Notes under the pieces: model-generated
What the model saw: the letters and a program-made list of their open reading frames with translations, nothing else
Told to the model about the DNA's origin: nothing
The model's database searches: none
Origin: a virus
Direction: 5' to 3' (one strand)
DNA: 63,025 bases
Virus record (IMG/VR): IMGVR_UViG_3300042924_004294
Coordinates: 1 to 63,025 of that record
Shown: positions 58,457 to 63,025 of the stretch, one piece after another
Layout: each line of letters begins with the position of its first letter
Position numbering within the stretch: the first letter of the stretch is position 1
Made by a program: the position numbers and the translations under genes

Positions 58457-61400
58457 ATGGATAGTCCACTTTCATTTAACTCTTCTGAAAACTTTAGAAA
58501 AAGATTATTAACGCGAAATCTTAAACCATATCGTGTTGACGGTACATCTTTTGGTGAATCCTTCCAAAATAAAGAATTTCAAATTGTAGATTATTCAGTA
58601 AAAGACTCTGAAGAAATTTCTAAAATTGGTGACATACAAGAAAAAGATTTATATAAACAAAATAAATATGGTCCTGATAATAGTAACTCTACCTATGGGG
58701 ACATGGTCAATATTAACGTTAATCTTAATGTTGAAACTAATTTTGGTTTATATGGTTTTAAAAACTCCATTAACTCTAAGTTAGAAAAAATTGGAGACGG
58801 ACAAGAAAAATTATTGTATGTTAATAACATTTACGGACCAACAGAATTTGATACATCATATGGTAATACCATAGAAATTAACAAAAATTTACAAACAGAA
58901 ACAAATAAAGGTAAATATGGCTACCCTTTAACTGTTGGAAGTGATTTAGAAAAAATTGGTGATACAAAAGAAAAAGAATTAATTGTAACAAACCTTTATA
59001 AACCACTTAACACAAATAACCGTGGTTTTGGTGATACTGTATGGTACATTAATAATAATCAAACAATTCAATCAAGAGGAGAGGGTGAATATAGTATCTC
59101 GGACACAATAAATAGTTTTTTAGATAGTATAGGAAACCAACAAGAAATTTTATCTAAAGTAAGAAATGCATATAAAAATTCTGCAATTAATGGTTTTGGT
59201 ACGCCTGTTTATTCAATTAATGATTTAAAACCTTTTGTAACAAATGGACAAGGTGAATATACTATCGCCGATACAATCAACAGTTTTTTAAATTCTATTG
59301 GTAATCAACAAGAAATTGCGTTAAAAGTATTAAACGTTTATAAAAATACTAGTAATAATGGTTTTGGAACACCTGTTTATAGTATTCAAAATAACCAAGT
59401 TATTCAAACTGTAGGTGCGGGAGAGTACAATATTTCTGATACTGTAAACAATAGATTAGAAACAAACGGTAATGATAGGGAAGTTATTTTAAGAGTTTTA
59501 AATAAATATACACCTGATGCGTCTACCCCTGGGTACGGAGCGACAAAATATTCAATTAATAACATATTATCTTTGGGTTCAAATGAAGGTGAATATGGTT
59601 TCCCTGATACGATAAATAGCGAATTAGAACAAGATGGTGAACAAAATAGAAATACCTTATACCCATTAAACCAATATGGTCCTGGTGGTGGTTTTTTAGA
59701 TACGGTATTCCCATTTATTAATAAGCAAACAAAATCTAACGAAAAAGAATATGACTTTACAGACACAATTAATAGTGAGTTAGAAATTAAAGGTGAAACC
59801 GATAGACCCATATTATTTGCCATAAATCAATATGGACCTGAACAAGGACAATCACAAACTACTGTAGTTCCAAATTTAAATTTACAAACAAACGCCAACG
59901 AAGGTAATTATGGTTTTCCTGACACACTGGACAGTGAATTAGAAATTAAAGGTGAAAATGAAAGACCTTTTTTATTTAGTGTAAATCAATATAACCCTGA
60001 AAATCAACCAACAGATTCAGTAGACATCAATGTAAATTTGGGTAAATTGTCAAATGAAGGTGAATATGGTTTTCCCGATACTAAAGGTAGTGGATTAGAA
60101 GTTATTGGATTTCAAAAAGAACAAGAGGCATATGTTAGAAATAAATATGTAACAGGCGATGGGGACTATGATGTAATAACAATTGATGAAATTATACCAA
60201 CAAGTTATGGAAGTGCATATGCATATTCATTAACACCTTTAAATTTTATACCTTCAACCTATAGACCTATTAATATATTATTAAGCGACAACCCAAGAGG
60301 TTCTGATGGTACTTTGTCACAGGATTCCGCATTAGCGGGAATTGGTGCAAGACAATTAAAAAAAGAATATAAGTATAGAATTGCAAGTGAGTTGTTGTCT
60401 CAAACTTTAGGTAGAGTTAATGCTCTTGACTCATCGGTTGACCCCGATAGTGGTGAAATATCAGTAAAACCAAACCTTAACCCATTTGACGCAGCGGGAA
60501 TAATATCAGGAAATATTCCGTTATTAGCTAGAAATTATACAATTACATCACCTGAATCATTAGTTGGAAGAGCGTTGAATTTTACAGCTAAAATAGCAGG
60601 ATTATATTCACCGTATTCCATTATAGTTGGAGAATATTTTGACTACCCAAATAAACGTATGTTAAATAGACTTGTTGAAAACCCAGTTGAAGTTGTGACA
60701 AGTACTGTTATGGGAGCAATTAGAACAATAACAGGTCAAAAAAACAAAAGAGGGTCTGAACTTTTTTTAGCCAACACATCTAACGCAACAAGAAGTCTAT
60801 TGTTTGGGCAATTGTTTTATAATTTATATAGACCTGATTATAGAGGTCTAACTTTAAGAAGACCTTCTTTATTTGCCCCATCCCCTGAATTTTATGGTGG
60901 TGGTAATTCTGATGATATATTTTCTACTTTAATATCTCCAGTTAATGCTCAACCCCTAGACAGGAACGGAGAACCTAGTGGTGCACCTGTTTACTCAGTG
61001 GGTGAAATAGGAAAGTATTTTGAAGGTGAAGCGTTTCAAAATTATAAATTTGGTCTCAACACTAGAAATTATATAGATGGTACAACACCTTTAGCGGGTG
61101 GATTTACATGGTCTTCTAAAAAATCATATTTTAAAACGGGACAATTGGCAGGTCCTGAAGGAAAACAAAGATTTGGTGAAAGTAACGTATTTACAAAAAA
61201 TTATGAGTCGGCGTTCAAAGATACTGAGTCTTGGAAAATAGAAGAAAACAATGTATGGAGAGACGGTTCAATTTTAGACACAACTCAAAAAATTGTTGAT
61301 TCTGCAGACAGGTCAGGAATTAAAAAATTAGAACACGTTGGTACTGCGATAAATCAAATATCTAAAGTTTTTAATGATGGATATGTTGAAATGACAAAAG

Positions 61401-63025
61401 GTTCTCGAGTTATTAGATATACTTCAAAAAACTCAGTAGGTAGTACAGACAGTACAATAAAAGGATATGAATATTGTAGATTATTTACAAAAGATGTTCC
61501 TTTTACAAATTATTCACAACTACAAAAAACGGATGGTAATATTAGAAATTATACCTATTCAGTTTTAGATAATACATATAACCTTAATATCGCACCATTC
61601 AATGATAAAAATGGACAATCGTCAAATATTATTAATGGTCAGGTTAAAAAATATATGCTTTCGTTAGAAAATTTGGCTTGGAGAACATCAAACAAACCTG
61701 GATTTACCGTACAAGATTTACCGGCTTGCGAAAGAGGACCAAATGGAGGTAGAATTATGTGGTTTCCTCCGTATAACTTGACATTTGATGAATCTTCATC
61801 ACCAAAATTTGAACCAACAAATTTTATAGGTAGACCAGAACCAATATACACATATAATAATACCGATAGAGGTGGGTCAATATCTTTTGACATTGTAGTT
61901 GACCACCCTTCCATCTCAAACATTTTAGTGGACCAAGAATTAAAAGATATAAAACCTGAATCGGAATTAAAAAAAGTTATGGATTCATTTTTTGCTGGGT
62001 GTTTAAAATATGACATTTATACATTAGGTCAGAGATTCGCATCTTTAGCCCCACAAGATATTCAAACTGCAATTCAATTAATAAAATATCCTGAACAAGC
62101 AACAACCATAGTAAAAGAAACGCCTGACCCCGAACCCGTAAAAGAAGAAATTGTAAAAACAACACCACCAGAAACTGAAACAAAAATCTCAGACCCCAAG
62201 TTTCAAGAAATATTTTTGTTTTTTGAAAATGCTCAACCTAACGATTCAAGTAGTTCAACAACAAGTAAAGATTTTGAATATTGGTATAATGAATATGTGT
62301 CAAATAAAACATTATATGACACAACAAAACCACTTAATAAAGTTTTTAAATATAGTGACGCAAATAAAGTAGCTCTTAATACAACAACAACCCCTACTTT
62401 TTCATTAACTGAATACGTTGACACAAGAAAACAAACCCTTAGTGGATTTTTTGATAATATATTACAAGAGTTTAATGATTTAAAAGAGTTTTTAAGTGAA
62501 GTGTTTAAAGTTTTAGACTCAGGTGGAGAAGTCACTTTTGACTTATTGGCAACTGCCAGCTCAACAAATACCAGTGGTAATCAAAATTTGTCTGAAAGAA
62601 GAAACGATGCGGTTTTAAAGTTTATTGAAAAGTTTACAGTAAACAATAAAACTTTAAAATCATTTATAGATTCAGGAAAACTAAAAATAAGTGCTAAAGC
62701 AACAGGTTCAAGCGCCGCAATTCAAGACCCTAAATATTCACAAATTGATTGTACTAAGGCTTTTAAATCACAATACGAAGAAGGAATTTATTCTGTACAA
62801 GCAATGGCGTGTAGAAGAGTAAAAATTGAAAAAATTAAATACACACCAGGACCACCTGCAAAATCAGAAACCCCTCCTGCACAAGTAGAATCAGCGGCTC
62901 CAAACCCTACAGCCGCTGAAAGTACGGCACCGAAACCAACACCACAAAACCAAGTAATTGACAACTTTAAACAAACACCACAATATAAAGATTTGGCGAA
63001 AAAAATATTAAGAAGGTTACTTACA
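58457..63025 (+). CDS. Giant repeat-containing tail protein with OmpA-like segment (3' partial)
   Basis: Open from the ATG at 58457 to the window end: 1523 codons with no stop, so the gene continues beyond. Residues about 25-575 are ten or so imperfect repeats of about 48-55 residues with the pattern GEY-x4-DTINS-x-LE-x-IG-x-QE, then Asn-x-Tyr. The middle is alpha/beta. Near residues 1360-1395 GNQNLSERRNDAVLKFIEKF matches the OmpA-like peptidoglycan-binding signature (NxxLSxxRAxxV). The tail of the visible part is Pro/Ala-rich. It follows the tape measure; likely a baseplate or tail-tip protein. Its function is unknown. Confidence 0.75.
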   Translation, partial: MDSPLSFNSSENFRKRLLTRNLKPYRVDGTSFGESFQNKEFQIVDYSVKDSEEISKIGDIQEKDLYKQNKYGPDNSNSTYGDMVNINVNLNVETNFGLYGFKNSINSKLEKIGDGQEKLLYVNNIYGPTEFDTSYGNTIEINKNLQTETNKGKYGYPLTVGSDLEKIGDTKEKELIVTNLYKPLNTNNRGFGDTVWYINNNQTIQSRGEGEYSISDTINSFLDSIGNQQEILSKVRNAYKNSAINGFGTPVYSINDLKPFVTNGQGEYTIADTINSFLNSIGNQQEIALKVLNVYKNTSNNGFGTPVYSIQNNQVIQTVGAGEYNISDTVNNRLETNGNDREVILRVLNKYTPDASTPGYGATKYSINNILSLGSNEGEYGFPDTINSELEQDGEQNRNTLYPLNQYGPGGGFLDTVFPFINKQTKSNEKEYDFTDTINSELEIKGETDRPILFAINQYGPEQGQSQTTVVPNLNLQTNANEGNYGFPDTLDSELEIKGENERPFLFSVNQYNPENQPTDSVDINVNLGKLSNEGEYGFPDTKGSGLEVIGFQKEQEAYVRNKYVTGDGDYDVITIDEIIPTSYGSAYAYSLTPLNFIPSTYRPINILLSDNPRGSDGTLSQDSALAGIGARQLKKEYKYRIASELLSQTLGRVNALDSSVDPDSGEISVKPNLNPFDAAGIISGNIPLLARNYTITSPESLVGRALNFTAKIAGLYSPYSIIVGEYFDYPNKRMLNRLVENPVEVVTSTVMGAIRTITGQKNKRGSELFLANTSNATRSLLFGQLFYNLYRPDYRGLTLRRPSLFAPSPEFYGGGNSDDIFSTLISPVNAQPLDRNGEPSGAPVYSVGEIGKYFEGEAFQNYKFGLNTRNYIDGTTPLAGGFTWSSKKSYFKTGQLAGPEGKQRFGESNVFTKNYESAFKDTESWKIEENNVWRDGSILDTTQKIVDSADRSGIKKLEHVGTAINQISKVFNDGYVEMTKGSRVIRYTSKNSVGSTDSTIKGYEYCRLFTKDVPFTNYSQLQKTDGNIRNYTYSVLDNTYNLNIAPFNDKNGQSSNIINGQVKKYMLSLENLAWRTSNKPGFTVQDLPACERGPNGGRIMWFPPYNLTFDESSSPKFEPTNFIGRPEPIYTYNNTDRGGSISFDIVVDHPSISNILVDQELKDIKPESELKKVMDSFFAGCLKYDIYTLGQRFASLAPQDIQTAIQLIKYPEQATTIVKETPDPEPVKEEIVKTTPPETETKISDPKFQEIFLFFENAQPNDSSSSTTSKDFEYWYNEYVSNKTLYDTTKPLNKVFKYSDANKVALNTTTTPTFSLTEYVDTRKQTLSGFFDNILQEFNDLKEFLSEVFKVLDSGGEVTFDLLATASSTNTSGNQNLSERRNDAVLKFIEKFTVNNKTLKSFIDSGKLKISAKATGSSAAIQDPKYSQIDCTKAFKSQYEEGIYSVQAMACRRVKIEKIKYTPGPPAKSETPPAQVESAAPNPTAAESTAPKPTPQNQVIDNFKQTPQYKDLAKKILRRLLT
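58540..60180 (+). repeat. Tandem protein repeat region in giant tail protein
   Basis: About ten diverged repeats (SINSKLEKIGDGQE, TINSFLDSIGNQQE, TINSELEIKGETDR, TLDSELEIKGENER and others), period about 150 nt. Divergence is high at the DNA level, so this is an old duplication kept by selection. Confidence 0.85.

Noticed and set aside
59404-62535. Minus-strand open frames opposite the giant tail protein
   Set aside because: The plus strand has one uninterrupted frame of 1523 codons with repeats and domain-like segments; the minus frames are short and overlap it.
1-63025. tRNA genes, integrase or attachment sites
   Set aside because: I found no cloverleaf-like sequences, recombinase motifs or duplicated att-like sequences; nothing suggests lysogeny in this window.

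Overview
The window looks like part of the genome of a large T4-like contractile-tailed phage (myovirus), AT-rich, whose host is probably a member of the Bacteroidota (Flavobacterium-like). The T4-type core is clear: portal, prohead protease, scaffold, major capsid protein, gp55-type late sigma factor, family-B DNA polymerase, neck proteins, tail sheath, tail tube and a tape-measure-like protein. Three things point to the host. Genes start behind A-rich, Shine-Dalgarno-free leaders. A DUF4494-like protein is present. A small minus-strand gene encodes a Bacteroidota-style ribosomal protein bS21. I see no tRNA, integrase or CRISPR array. Every position is covered by a gene or a short intergenic gap; no gap exceeds 300 bases.

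Layout. 1-8 kb: head module on the plus strand (portal, candidate core protein, two-TM protein, protease, scaffold, major capsid protein), with the bS21 gene on the minus strand. 8-9.4 kb: small basic and Cys-rich proteins, two of which look like capsid-packaged internal proteins. 9.4-15.1 kb: minus-strand virion genes, including an OB-fold baseplate hub candidate. 15.1-35.6 kb: a tightly packed minus-strand block of about 22 genes. It holds a gp55-like sigma factor, PhoH, a dUTPase, a 3'-5' exonuclease and NAD synthetase. It also holds a large glycan set: GDP-mannose 4,6-dehydratase, GDP-fucose synthase, a GDP-mannose 3,5-epimerase-like enzyme, UDP-glucose dehydrogenase, several glycosyltransferases including a GT11 fucosyltransferase, and FkbM-like methyltransferases. 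A homing-endonuclease gene sits at its head. 35.7-38.2 kb: small minus-strand proteins, one WYL-like. 38.3-44.1 kb: a lectin-like adhesin candidate, a small beta protein and DNA polymerase. 44.1-48.4 kb (minus): neck protein, a metallopeptidase-superoxide dismutase fusion and a SNF2 helicase. 48.5-63.0 kb (plus): neck/tail module ending in a giant repeat protein that runs off the window.

How it may work together. Many genes that do not overlap an upstream gene carry the coding-strand heptamer TATTTAT, often only 4-15 nt before the start codon. This is my candidate for the late promoter read by the encoded gp55-like sigma factor, and it would give very short leaders or leaderless mRNAs. That fits SD-free translation and makes the phage bS21 interesting, because bS21 is implicated in sequestering the anti-SD in Flavobacterium ribosomes. 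The protease has obvious substrates: the major capsid protein and four small proteins with basic N-termini ending in an L/I-x-E site. The sugar genes could build and attach L-fucose (and perhaps L-galactose) to virion or host surfaces.

Other notable points are a candidate +1 frameshift between two tail genes just before the tape measure, a long hairpin joining the homing endonuclease stop to a glycosyltransferase that lacks an ATG, and a terminator-like hairpin in the leader of a small ribbon-helix-helix gene. All assignments come from reading motifs by eye; no database search was run.
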